A stretch of DNA of 56,775 nucleotides from Janthinobacterium sp. BJB426. GTDB taxonomy: Bacteria; Pseudomonadota; Gammaproteobacteria; Burkholderiales; Burkholderiaceae_D. The translations under genes and the position numbers were made by a program. Location of the stretch: assembly GCF_002735705.1 (NCBI RefSeq), contig NZ_PDZL01000029.1, positions 1-56,775 on the forward strand. The letters are read 5' to 3'. Shown in pieces: positions 42,938 to 51,372 of the stretch (positions are counted from its first letter, which is position 1; each line of letters begins with the position of its first letter). Below the pieces are notes generated by a model. That model made no database searches. It was given only the letters and a program-made list of their open reading frames with translations, and was not told the DNA's origin.

Positions 42938-42946
42938 AGTATAACA
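42938..42946 (-). promoter_or_regulatory. Candidate extended -10 promoter for cysS
   Basis: On the minus strand TGTTATACT matches the extended -10 pattern TGnTATAAT. It sits about 155 bases upstream of the cysS ATG, in the AT-rich spacer between cysS and the divergent cyclophilin gene. On the plus strand the same place reads TATAAC, so it could serve both directions. No good -35 was found. Confidence 0.35.
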
Positions 42947-43061
42947 TTGATAAAAACCATACTGGCCCGATATGAATCAGGTTTTTACGATGTTCAACCG
43001 AAACTCACTTCTTTTGGCAACAACGCAAGTTTAAAGAAAAATAACGATCAAGGACGCCTTC

Positions 43062-43691
43062 ATGCAAGAAATCAAATCGAAACGCCTGTCTTTCCTGGCC
43101 CGCTTTTGCACCCTGTTTGCCGGCCTGACCCTGGGCAGCGCCGTCGTGGCAGCCGCTCCGGCGACCGCCCTCGACCCGACGCCGCACGTGGCCCTGAAAA
43201 CCAGCATGGGCGAGATCGTGCTGGAACTGGATCAGGAAAAAGCGCCGAAAAGCGTGGCCAATTTCCTGCAGTACGTCAACAGCGGTTATTACAAGGGCAC
43301 TGTGTTTCACCGCGTCATCGACGGCTTCATGATACAGGGCGGCGGCTTCGACAAGAACATGAAGCAGAAACCGACGAAAGCGCCGATCAAGAATGAAGCG
43401 CAAAACGGCCTGCAAAACGTGACTTACAGCATCGCCATGGCGCGCACGGGCGACCCGCATTCGGCCACCGCGCAATTCTTCATCAACGTCAACGACAACG
43501 GCCCGCTCGACTACCCTGGCCGCGACGGCTTCGGCTACACGGTGTTCGGCAAAGTCGTCAGTGGCATGGACGTGGTCGACAAGATCAAGGCCGTGCCCGT
43601 GGCGGACAAGGGCCCGCACCAGAACGTGCCGGTCACCCCCGTGGTGATCGAATCGGCGACTTTACTCAAGACAGCGCCCGCAAAACTGTAA
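43062..43691 (+). CDS. ppiA: Periplasmic peptidyl-prolyl cis-trans isomerase, cyclophilin type
   Basis: This 209-residue precursor has a signal peptide (basic KSKR, then LARFCTLFAGLTLGSAVVAA, cleavage near residue 32) and a cyclophilin domain of about 165 residues. The active-site stretch TVFHRVIDGFMIQGGGF and the ATAQFFINVNDN motif are intact. It assists folding of exported proteins. AAGGA precedes the ATG. A close cytoplasmic copy follows 71 bases later, so the pair looks like an old tandem duplication. Confidence 0.93.
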   Translation: MQEIKSKRLSFLARFCTLFAGLTLGSAVVAAAPATALDPTPHVALKTSMGEIVLELDQEKAPKSVANFLQYVNSGYYKGTVFHRVIDGFMIQGGGFDKNMKQKPTKAPIKNEAQNGLQNVTYSIAMARTGDPHSATAQFFINVNDNGPLDYPGRDGFGYTVFGKVVSGMDVVDKIKAVPVADKGPHQNVPVTPVVIESATLLKTAPAKL

Positions 43692-43762
43692 AATAGCGTT
43701 TTTACGGCCCCGAACGACACGGGCCGTTGAATCATTTATCATCCAATTTATTAAGGATCATC

Positions 43763-44254
43763 ATGACCTCCGTCATCATTACCACCAATCTGGGCAAGAT
43801 CACCGCTGAACTGGACGCCGAAAAAGCGCCAAAAACGGTTGCCAACTTCCTGGCCTACATGAAAGCCGGTCACTACGACAACACGATTTTCCACCGCGTC
43901 ATCGACGGCTTCATGATCCAGGGCGGCGGTTTCGAGCCAGGCATGAAACAAAAGCCAGCCGACACCACCGTGGAAAACGAAGCCAAGAACGGCCTGAAAA
44001 ACGACACGTACACGCTGGCCATGGCCCGCACGTCGGACCCGCACTCGGCATCGGCCCAGTTCTTCATCAACATCAAGAACAACAGCTTCCTCGACTACCC
44101 AGGCCAGGACGGCTGGGGCTACGCCGTATTCGGTAAAGTCACCGAAGGCAAGGAAGTCGTCGACGCCATCCGCGCCGTGAAAACCTCGCGCGCCGGCATG
44201 TTCGCCGATGTGCCAGTGACCGACGTTGTCATCGAGAAAGTAGAAGCCGCGTAA
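43763..44254 (+). CDS. ppiB: Cytoplasmic peptidyl-prolyl cis-trans isomerase B
   Basis: This 163-residue cyclophilin has no signal peptide. It carries the catalytic arginine segment TIFHRVIDGFMIQGGGF and SASAQFFINIKN. The start is the ATG at 43763 (AAGGA upstream); an earlier in-frame start adds only a non-homologous tail. In the gap before it, a 7-base stem (43704-43710 with 43721-43727) may partly end the ppiA transcript. It is followed by lpxH. Confidence 0.95.
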   Translation: MTSVIITTNLGKITAELDAEKAPKTVANFLAYMKAGHYDNTIFHRVIDGFMIQGGGFEPGMKQKPADTTVENEAKNGLKNDTYTLAMARTSDPHSASAQFFINIKNNSFLDYPGQDGWGYAVFGKVTEGKEVVDAIRAVKTSRAGMFADVPVTDVVIEKVEAA

Positions 44255-44334
44255 TTCGGCTCTGGCATCATGAATAACAGGCATTGCCGCGTTTGCACCT
44301 CTCCATGTACATCACTTTTTGGGAGCGTTGAACG

Positions 44335-45102
44335 ATGACAATGCCTGCCGCACTCTTTATTTCCGACCTGCATCTGCAGAGCTCGCACCCGCGCACCAGC
44401 GCGGCGTTTCTTTCTTTCCTGGAACACCATGCGCAATATGCGCAAGCACTGTATCTATTAGGCGACCTGTTCGAATACTGGGCCGGCGACGATGACCTGG
44501 AAGACCCGTTCAATGCGCGCATGACGGCCGCCATCCGCGCCGTCAGCGATGCGGGCGTGCATGTCTACTGGATCGCCGGCAACCGCGACTTTCTCGTCGG
44601 CTCCGGCTTTGCGGCCGCCGCCGGCGCCACCCTGCTCAGCGAACCGCATGTGGCCACGATAGCCGGCCAGCGCATCGTCTTGCTGCACGGCGACGCCGAA
44701 TGCACGAAAGACGTGCAATACATGGAGTTTCGCGCCATGGTGCGCCAGCCCGCCTGGCAAAAACAGTTCCTGTCCATGCCGCTGGCGCAGCGCAAGGCCA
44801 TCATCGACGGTTTGCGCAAGAGCAGCCGCGAGCACAATGGCGAAAAGTCCATGGACATCATGGATGTCACGCCCGATGCTGTCGCGCAAGTATTTGCCGA
44901 ACATGCCAGCACCGTCATGATCCACGGCCACACGCACCGCCCCGCCCTGCATAAAGTCGACGCTACCTTGCGCTATGTCTTGCCCGACTGGGAATGCGAC
45001 GTGACGCCGCCGCAACAGCCGCGCGGCGGCTGGATCGCCATCGATGCGCGCGGCAACATCACGCGCCACGACCTGAGCGGCGACATCATCGACCAGGTCT
45101 AG
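44335..45102 (+). CDS. lpxH: UDP-2,3-diacylglucosamine diphosphatase
   Basis: This 255-residue calcineurin-like phosphoesterase cleaves UDP-2,3-diacylglucosamine to lipid X in lipid A synthesis, at the inner membrane face. Metal-binding motifs are in order: LFISDLHLQ, LLGDLFEYWAGDD, IAGNRDFLVG, LLHGDAECTKD and MIHGHTHRPA. GGGAG precedes the ATG. The ppiB-lpxH linkage is common in betaproteobacteria. Confidence 0.96.
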   Translation: MTMPAALFISDLHLQSSHPRTSAAFLSFLEHHAQYAQALYLLGDLFEYWAGDDDLEDPFNARMTAAIRAVSDAGVHVYWIAGNRDFLVGSGFAAAAGATLLSEPHVATIAGQRIVLLHGDAECTKDVQYMEFRAMVRQPAWQKQFLSMPLAQRKAIIDGLRKSSREHNGEKSMDIMDVTPDAVAQVFAEHASTVMIHGHTHRPALHKVDATLRYVLPDWECDVTPPQQPRGGWIAIDARGNITRHDLSGDIIDQV

Positions 45103-45171
45103 GCCTGCGCCGACCGCCGCACGGGCGTTTGTCCGATAGCCGCGCCCGCCTGGTCTTGCTGTAATGGCGCC

Positions 45172-45891
45172 ATGCACACTGTTTACATCGGCACGGCCGG
45201 CTGGAGTATTTCCAGCACCGCCGCCAGCCACTTCCCCCTCGATGGCAGCCACCTGCAGCGCTATGCGCGCGTCTTGCCCTGCGTGGAAATCAACAGCTCC
45301 TTCTACCGCCCGCACCAGAGCGCCACCTACGCGCGCTGGGCCGCCAGCGTACCCGACCACTTCCGCTTCAGCGTGAAATTGCCGCGCAGCATCACGCACG
45401 AACGGCGTTTGCGCGACTGTGCGGCCGAGTTGGATCGTTTTGCGGGAGAAGTCATGCAACTGGGGAATAAACTGGGCTACGTGCTGGTGCAGCTGCCACC
45501 CAGCCTGCGTTTCGAAACGGACGTGGCCGCCGCATTTTTCCATGCGCTGCGCCAGCGCTTCGACGGTATGCTCGCGTGCGAGGCGCGCCACCCCAGCTGG
45601 TTCGAGGCAGGCGCCACCGAGCTATTGAGGATGCAGCGCATCACCCGCGTGCGCGCCGATCCGCCTGCGGGACAAGCGGGGCCGCACGTGCCAACGACGG
45701 CAGCGGCCTACCTGCGCCTGCACGGCAGCCCGACAATCTACTACTCGGACTATCCGGCCGAGTACCTGGCAGCGCTGGCGACCGAATTGCACGCATCAGC
45801 CCAGGCGGACAGCTGGTGCATCTTCGACAATACGGCGGCCGGGGCCGCCCTGTTCAATGCGCTGGACTTGCAAGCGCGGATCAGCGACTAA
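45172..45891 (+). CDS. DUF72 (YecE-like) family protein
   Basis: The protein has 239 residues. The DUF72 TIM-barrel family signature is seen at the N-terminus (VYIGTAGWSI), then YARVLPCVEINSSFYR, FRFSVKLPRSITHERRL and CEARHPSWF. The biochemical role of the family is not firmly known. It follows lpxH by 69 bases and meets the NHL-repeat gene tail to tail, with a 4-base overlap of the two stop regions. Confidence 0.9.
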   Translation: MHTVYIGTAGWSISSTAASHFPLDGSHLQRYARVLPCVEINSSFYRPHQSATYARWAASVPDHFRFSVKLPRSITHERRLRDCAAELDRFAGEVMQLGNKLGYVLVQLPPSLRFETDVAAAFFHALRQRFDGMLACEARHPSWFEAGATELLRMQRITRVRADPPAGQAGPHVPTTAAAYLRLHGSPTIYYSDYPAEYLAALATELHASAQADSWCIFDNTAAGAALFNALDLQARISD

Positions 45892-48152
45892 GGCAACGGC
45901 GTTTGCAGCACCGCCTGGGTCGTGAAGCCGTACAAGATACCGTTGCCAAAGGCAAGGATACCGATATCCGGATGGCCCCATGCCAATGCTGGCGTGGAAA
46001 TGACACCGGCTGCATCGATCTTGCGCACCCAGCCCTGGCCGCTCAGGTACAGATTGTCGCTCGCATCGACAGCCAAGCTGGGCGCCCCAGTAAACGGCAG
46101 GCCGCCTACGCCTGGCGGGCCATCGCCGCCGCTGCCCTTGTTCAAGGTACCGGCAAAAACGCTGGCCTTGCCTGCGCGATCAACCTTGAATACAACTTGA
46201 TGCACATTATCGTCAAAATACAGATTGCCCTTGCTGTCAAAAACCAGGCTGCCCGGGTCCATGTATTCCCAGCCAGACCCCGTGTCGCCCAGCGAGCGCG
46301 TCAGGGTTTCAAATGACAGGAAAGCCGAAAACGCTCCCCCAGGAGGGCGGCGGAAGATGCCGTCGGGTCCCCAGCCCAGCCAAGCCAGATAGCCATCCTT
46401 GTCAATCGCCAGCCGATACTGCAAAGGCTTGCCTGTGCCGGCCGGCAAAGCTTCTTGCGTGGATACCTGGCCATCCTTGCCGATCTTGCGCAAGTTGAAT
46501 CCGGTGCCAGCAGCTGTCTTGTCGGCAAAATATACAGCGCCATCCTTGTCGCAGGCGATCGCGACAGGGCCAAGCATGGTCGCGCTGGTGCGCGGACCGT
46601 CATTGCTTCCAGCCACGCCAGCAACGCCTGCGTAGATGCTGAATGTCCCGTCCGGCGTGACACGGCGCAGCACCTTGTTTGTCATATCGAGCAGATAGAC
46701 GTTGCCAGCAGGATCGCTGCACATACCAGAGCTACCCACATATCCCACACGGGCTGCCCCGCCCACAGCCTCGGCCACCCCCATATTGCCCGGCATGAAT
46801 GGCATGGCAGACAACACCTTTGTCGCGTCGAAACGGACCAAACGGTGCTTGCTGGCATCGTGGACTATCAAGGCGCCGGAAGACTCCAGCAACAGGGAAT
46901 TGAGATACGTCCAGCCGGCGGAAACGCCAGCCGCGTCCGTCACCGCCCCGCCAACCAGGGTCGTCACGTCACCATCCGGCGTCATGCGGCGAATAGCGGT
47001 GACGTCAGCCGCCAGCACATTGCCGTCACGGTCAACCGCCATGCCACGAATATTGCGGAAGCTGGCGGCGGCGCCTTTGCCATCCTCGCTCACACGCTTG
47101 TTGCTTCCCGCAACCACGACGGCCACGCCCTGCTGCCAACGATATATCCGGCTGCCAATCCCGTCGCTGAAGTAGATCGTGCCGCTGGCATCGGCAGCCA
47201 ATTGCGAAGGGGATATCCGGTATCCCCGGCTATCAACCAGCTTCTCGGAACTAACGAGCCCTCCGGGTGTCACCCGGCGAATCATTTGCCGCTCAGCATC
47301 AGCAAGCAGGACATCGCCATTGCTATCCATGGCCATGCCCGTAGTCCAGCCGAATTGCGCCAGTGCCCCTTGTCCATCCGCGACTACCGCTTCCGGGGCA
47401 GACCAGTCGCATGCCGCGCTGCGCTGTCCCGCTACCGTGCTGACCACGCCGGCGGGCGTAATCTTGCGCAAGAGTGCATTACAATTATCGAAAAGATACA
47501 GATTCGCCGCGCGATCAATGGTCAAGATCGAAATCCCGCTACGCATATGGAAAGTGGCTGTGGCAGCAGCGCCATCGTCGGCGCCCGGCTTGCCCGAGAT
47601 GCCCGCATACACGCTCAAGGCGCCGCCAGGCGTGACTTTATGAATGACTTGCCGCACAGCATCGGCGATGTAATAGTTGCCCGCCACATCTTGCACCATG
47701 CCGGCCACATTCTGGATTTTCTCTTGCACGCCCGCCAGCACGATGGGCAGGCAACGCACGGCCAGGTTGCTGACGTCCGCGCTGCCCATGGTGGCCGCGC
47801 CTTGCGCGATGCTGCAGCCCAGGCCCGCGGAAGCGCTGTCGACCTTGCCTTCATAGCTGGCGCCCGCCGCCAGCTTGCCGGCAAAGCTGAACGGACCGTT
47901 GGCCGTGACGGTCACTTTATCCGTGCCGTTCGCCAGCACGACGCTGGCGCCAGGCAGCAGGCCGCTGACCGTGCCGCCCAGCAAATAGCGCGGCGTCTCG
48001 ACCGGCGCCACGGGTGTCGGTGGCGGCGTGGACGAGCCGCCGCCGGAACCGCCGCCACAGGCACTCAATAGCGCCAACAAGGCGGCGCCGCAGCCGGCAC
48101 GCCTGAACAGGTTTTGTACTTCTCCAAAGCAATTTATCATTTCTGCTTTCAT
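45888..48152 (-). CDS. Lipoprotein with NHL-type beta-propeller repeats
   Basis: The protein has about 754 residues with a lipobox (ALLSAC) followed by a Gly/Ser/Pro-rich linker, so it is an anchored exterior or periplasmic lipoprotein. After an Ig-like segment (about 55-130: LLGGTVSGLLPGASVVLANG) there are many NHL-like repeats of the type GMAVDRDGNVLAADVTAIRR, with VTPGG and VYAG or VVAG elements. They should fold as one or two beta-propellers, often used for binding. The start is uncertain: ATG at 48152 or 48140, both without a clear ribosome site. Function unknown. Confidence 0.85.
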   Translation of the reverse strand: MKAEMINCFGEVQNLFRRAGCGAALLALLSACGGGSGGGSSTPPPTPVAPVETPRYLLGGTVSGLLPGASVVLANGTDKVTVTANGPFSFAGKLAAGASYEGKVDSASAGLGCSIAQGAATMGSADVSNLAVRCLPIVLAGVQEKIQNVAGMVQDVAGNYYIADAVRQVIHKVTPGGALSVYAGISGKPGADDGAAATATFHMRSGISILTIDRAANLYLFDNCNALLRKITPAGVVSTVAGQRSAACDWSAPEAVVADGQGALAQFGWTTGMAMDSNGDVLLADAERQMIRRVTPGGLVSSEKLVDSRGYRISPSQLAADASGTIYFSDGIGSRIYRWQQGVAVVVAGSNKRVSEDGKGAAASFRNIRGMAVDRDGNVLAADVTAIRRMTPDGDVTTLVGGAVTDAAGVSAGWTYLNSLLLESSGALIVHDASKHRLVRFDATKVLSAMPFMPGNMGVAEAVGGAARVGYVGSSGMCSDPAGNVYLLDMTNKVLRRVTPDGTFSIYAGVAGVAGSNDGPRTSATMLGPVAIACDKDGAVYFADKTAAGTGFNLRKIGKDGQVSTQEALPAGTGKPLQYRLAIDKDGYLAWLGWGPDGIFRRPPGGAFSAFLSFETLTRSLGDTGSGWEYMDPGSLVFDSKGNLYFDDNVHQVVFKVDRAGKASVFAGTLNKGSGGDGPPGVGGLPFTGAPSLAVDASDNLYLSGQGWVRKIDAAGVISTPALAWGHPDIGILAFGNGILYGFTTQAVLQTPLP

Positions 48153-48244
48153 GGTTGTGGCGACATGCACGCCGAAAGTTATCAAGTAAGATTTTCAAAC
48201 ACGCAACATTATAGTTTCCTTGTGGATATAAAAACATGAATATG

Positions 48245-48282
48245 TTGACATTTGAATTTTCACTGTTATAGTTAACTACAAC
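48245..48282 (+). promoter_or_regulatory. Promoter and overlapping palindromic operator of the GntR-ABC operon
   Basis: A perfect -35 TTGACA (48245-48250) and a TATAGT -10 (48267-48272) are separated by 16 bases. An 18-base near-palindrome (48265-48282, arms GTTATAGTT and AACTACAAC, one mismatched pair) lies right over the -10, with a perfect core TAGTTAACTA. This is where a YtrA-type GntR repressor would be expected to bind. The regulator gene begins about 85 bases downstream. Autorepression is inferred. Confidence 0.65.
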
Positions 48283-48365
48283 ACCAACTCAATACATCAC
48301 GGAGCTTCGATGCCTACAGCATTTTTCACGCGCCGCACCGCCCCGCCCTTGTCGGAGCGCATCCC

Positions 48366-48746
48366 ATGAGCGCGGAATGGAACGACAATAGCCCCATCTA
48401 CCGGCAGCTCAAGGCCAGGGTGGTGGGCATGATGCTCGATGGCGTGCTGCAATCCGGCGACGCCTTGCCTTCGGTGCGCCAGGTGGCGGCCGATTATCAA
48501 TTGAATCCCATCACGGTCTCGCGCGCCTATCAGGAACTGGTCGACGATGCCCTGGTAGAAAAACGCAGAGGACTCGGCATGTATGTACTGGAAGGCGCCC
48601 GCGACAAATTGCTGGCCAGTGAACGCGAGCGCTTCCTGCGCGAGGAATGGCCGGCCTTGCTGGAACACATCACGCGCCTGGGCCTCGATCTCGATCAACT
48701 ATTGCAAGCGAGCCGCGACGGCGGCGCACACGGAGAGAACGCATGA
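48366..48746 (+). CDS. GntR-family transcription regulator, YtrA type
   Basis: The protein has 126 residues. The N-terminal winged helix is typical (PIYRQLKARVVGMM, then GDALPSVRQVAADYQLNPIT and VSRAYQELVDDALVEKRRG). Only a short C-terminal helix pair follows, as in YtrA repressors that control ABC transporters and respond to cell-wall stress. It overlaps the ATPase gene by 4 bases (ATGA). A palindromic site covers its promoter. Confidence 0.93.
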   Translation: MSAEWNDNSPIYRQLKARVVGMMLDGVLQSGDALPSVRQVAADYQLNPITVSRAYQELVDDALVEKRRGLGMYVLEGARDKLLASERERFLREEWPALLEHITRLGLDLDQLLQASRDGGAHGENA

Positions 48747-49615
48747 ATGCATTGAACAAGGACAGCGTCATCAGCGCGCGCGGCCTGAGCAAGCAGTATG
48801 GCAAGCAGGTGGCCATCGCCGGCATCAGCTTCGATATCGCGCCGGGCCGCATCGTCGGCTTGATCGGGCCTAACGGCTCCGGCAAGACCACCACCCTGAA
48901 AGCCATCCTGGGCCTGACGGGCTTCGAGGGCGACTTGTCGGTGCTGGGGCGCGATCCCCGCGTGCAGCGCGACGCGCTGATGGAAGACGTGTGCTTCATC
49001 GCCGACGTGGCCATCCTGCCGGGCTGGCTGCGCGTGGCCGACGCCATCGATTTCGTTGCCGGCGTGCATCCACGTTTCGACCGCAGCAAGGCTGAACGCT
49101 ACCTGGCCCACACCAAGCTGTCGCCGAAGATGAAGGTCAAGGCCATGTCGAAGGGCATGGTGGTGCAGCTGCACCTGGCACTGGTGATGGCCATCGACGC
49201 CAAACTGCTGGTGCTCGACGAGCCGACCCTGGGCCTGGACATCCTGTACCGCAAGCAGTTCTACCAAAACCTGCTGGAAGACTATTTCGATGAAAACAAG
49301 ACCATCGTCATTACCACGCACCAGATCGAGGAAGTGGAACACATCCTCAGCGACCTGATGTTCATTCGCGACGGCCAGATCGTCCTAGCGTCGAGCATGG
49401 AAGAGGTGGGCGAGCGCTACATCGAGGTGATGGTGGGCCCGCAGCACGTCAATCCGGCGCGCGCCCTGCAGCCGATCAGCGAACGCAGCGTGTTCGGCAA
49501 GTCGGTGATGCTGTTCGACGGCGTCGCCCGCACCCAGCTGGCCGCCCTCGGCGAAGTACGCACGCCCAGCCTGGCTGACCTGTTTGTCGCGACCATGAAA
49601 GGATCGTACCAATGA
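48743..49615 (+). CDS. ABC transporter ATP-binding protein
   Basis: This 290-residue nucleotide-binding subunit has Walker A GPNGSGKTT near residue 41-49, a signature MSKGMVVQLHLAL in place of the classical LSGGQ, and Walker B KLLVLDEPTLGLD. The variant signature is common in YtrB-like ATPases. A C-terminal extension after about residue 215 is not recognised. It is translationally coupled to both neighbours. It probably energises export of, or defence against, a membrane-active compound (inference). Confidence 0.94.
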   Translation: MNALNKDSVISARGLSKQYGKQVAIAGISFDIAPGRIVGLIGPNGSGKTTTLKAILGLTGFEGDLSVLGRDPRVQRDALMEDVCFIADVAILPGWLRVADAIDFVAGVHPRFDRSKAERYLAHTKLSPKMKVKAMSKGMVVQLHLALVMAIDAKLLVLDEPTLGLDILYRKQFYQNLLEDYFDENKTIVITTHQIEEVEHILSDLMFIRDGQIVLASSMEEVGERYIEVMVGPQHVNPARALQPISERSVFGKSVMLFDGVARTQLAALGEVRTPSLADLFVATMKGSYQ

Positions 49616-50613
49616 GTATTTCCCCTGTAAACAAGATGCAATGGCTGCTCCGGCGCGAGTTGTGGGAACACAAGGGCATGCTGGTGTGGACGCCGGCCCT
49701 GATCGGCGTCGTCATGACGGTGCTGGGCGCCCTGATGGCGGCCGCGACTGTCGCAAGGACCAAAATGCACACGGCGCTCATCGTCAACGGCGAGGAAATT
49801 TCCTGGAGCACCATCTTCAATACGCGCACCTTCGGGCCGCGCCGCACGGAAATCATCGACGCCGTCGCCAACAACTATACGTACGCGGCCGCGCCGCTGT
49901 TCCTGGCGCTGGGCTTCCTGGTGTTTTTCTATTGCCTGAGCGCCCTGCATGACGACCGCGGCGACCGCAGCGTGCTGTTCTGGAAATCGCTGCCCATTTC
50001 GGATGCACAGACAGTGCTGTCGAAAGCGGCCATCGCCCTGCTGGTCGCACCGCTGATCGTGGCTGCTGCAGCCAGCCTGACGTCGCTGGCCCTGATCCTG
50101 ATCCTCAGCGGCGTACTGGCGGCCAACGGCATCCACGTGTTTGCCGAACTGCTCGCCACCCCGGGCCTGTACCTGGGACCGCTGCGCGTGTTCGGCTTGC
50201 TGCCCGTGTATTGCCTGTGGGCTTTGCCGACGGTGGGCTGGCTGCTGATGGTATCGAGCTGGGCCAAGTCGAAAGTCTTCCTGTGGGCCGTCGGCGTGCC
50301 GCTACTGCTGCTTATCCTGACAGTCTGGGCAGGCAAGCTGACGCAGACGGAAAGCGATCTCAGCTGGATACAGATGAATGTCATCGGACGCGCCCTGCTG
50401 GGCACTCTCCCCGGCAGCTGGTATCTGTTCGAACCGGAACTGCTGCCGCGCATGCACGCGCTGGCGGAAGGAGGATCGCACATGACGCGCATCGATGTGT
50501 TCAGCAATTCCTGGTCCAGCCTGGCCTTGCCAGCCGTCTGGCTGGGCGCGGCGGCAGGCGCGGCGCTGATTTACGCCGCCATCCGCCTGCGCAGCTGGCG
50601 CGAGGAAGGCTGA
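49612..50613 (+). CDS. ABC transporter permease
   Basis: This 333-residue integral membrane protein has about six helices: near 18-42, 83-105, 128-165, 187-208, 212-240 and 305-325. The loops are short except for a periplasmic part at about 45-80 and 245-300. It starts with an ATGA overlap on the ATPase gene and ends 23 bases before a strong terminator, closing the operon. The substrate is not predictable. Confidence 0.88.
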   Translation: MSISPVNKMQWLLRRELWEHKGMLVWTPALIGVVMTVLGALMAAATVARTKMHTALIVNGEEISWSTIFNTRTFGPRRTEIIDAVANNYTYAAAPLFLALGFLVFFYCLSALHDDRGDRSVLFWKSLPISDAQTVLSKAAIALLVAPLIVAAAASLTSLALILILSGVLAANGIHVFAELLATPGLYLGPLRVFGLLPVYCLWALPTVGWLLMVSSWAKSKVFLWAVGVPLLLLILTVWAGKLTQTESDLSWIQMNVIGRALLGTLPGSWYLFEPELLPRMHALAEGGSHMTRIDVFSNSWSSLALPAVWLGAAAGAALIYAAIRLRSWREEG

Positions 50614-50635
50614 CAGCGCAGGTTCTCTTCCCCAT

Positions 50636-50663
50636 AAAAACGCCCCGCCCATCGGGGCGTTTT
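50636..50663 (+). terminator. Rho-independent terminator of the GntR-ABC operon
   Basis: An 8-base stem (ACGCCCCG at 50640-50647 with CGGGGCGT at 50653-50660) and a 5-base loop are flanked by A5 upstream and TTTT downstream. It lies 23 bases after the permease stop. Confidence 0.9.
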
Positions 50664-51372
50664 CCATTTTGCGCCCCATTCAGTTCGCTGAAACAATAAC
50701 TACCTTATTGATAGTTATTATCAAAAATCCTCCTTGTTAAATACCAACTACCCAATCGATAGTAATAAATCGATATGATAATTACAAATAATTATTTCTA
50801 TCGTATTTTATTCCCAATCACATTTGATAATCACCATACAAAAAAGCAACAACTAGCAATTCGATAGCGATATGTTTTTTGGATAAAAGGAACAGAAACA
50901 CTGGCACATGTTGGCAGATTCAGCCTAAAAGCCCCATTTCGTGACAATTCGTGATTATTAGCCAAAGCAAAGCTTGCCAGAATAGAGTCATGCAAAGTGA
51001 TCAAAATGAAATTGAAAGTTTCAAAATTGAAACTACCATCACAGTGGGAGCGGATATGAAGGGCCTGCAAATACCGCACCCTGCGAGTGAATCACACCTG
51101 GCAATCCAGTTACAAGAGAAACAAAATACAAAAAAAATGACGCCATATGAAACAACTATAAAAATGGCATTTTTAATGTTTCTGAATAAGTATTCTGTTG
51201 TACCAGCGTTTTTTTGCCAGTTATGTTTTACTTGCCATTATCGACATCGGTAACACCCAAGTTCGACCACGGCCCAAGCCTCGCCGGAGCAAGCAAGGAA
51301 TCGAATCAGATTATTGATTTTTATTATTTTAGAAAATTGAACGAGTACATAACCTTTTCCGGAGACTTTCAA
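50664..51372. promoter_or_regulatory. AT-rich non-coding region upstream of the giant repeat protein
   Basis: About 700 bases, strongly AT-rich compared with all neighbours. It holds an inverted repeat TTGATA-N5-TATCAA (50708-50724), several ATCGATA-like motifs (around 50755, 50769, 50862), and a palindrome TTGAAAGTTTCAA (near 51013-51025) followed by a second TTGAAAC. A GGAGA ribosome site lies 12 bases before the ATG at 51373. A 100-codon reading frame at 50951-51253 is not convincing. This probably is a long regulated promoter and leader, but no -35/-10 pair can be fixed. Confidence 0.45.

Noticed and set aside
50951..51253. 100-codon plus-strand frame in the AT-rich region before the giant gene
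   Set aside because: No ribosome site is visible, composition is random-looking, and the start falls among inverted repeats. It is kept as a remote possibility only.
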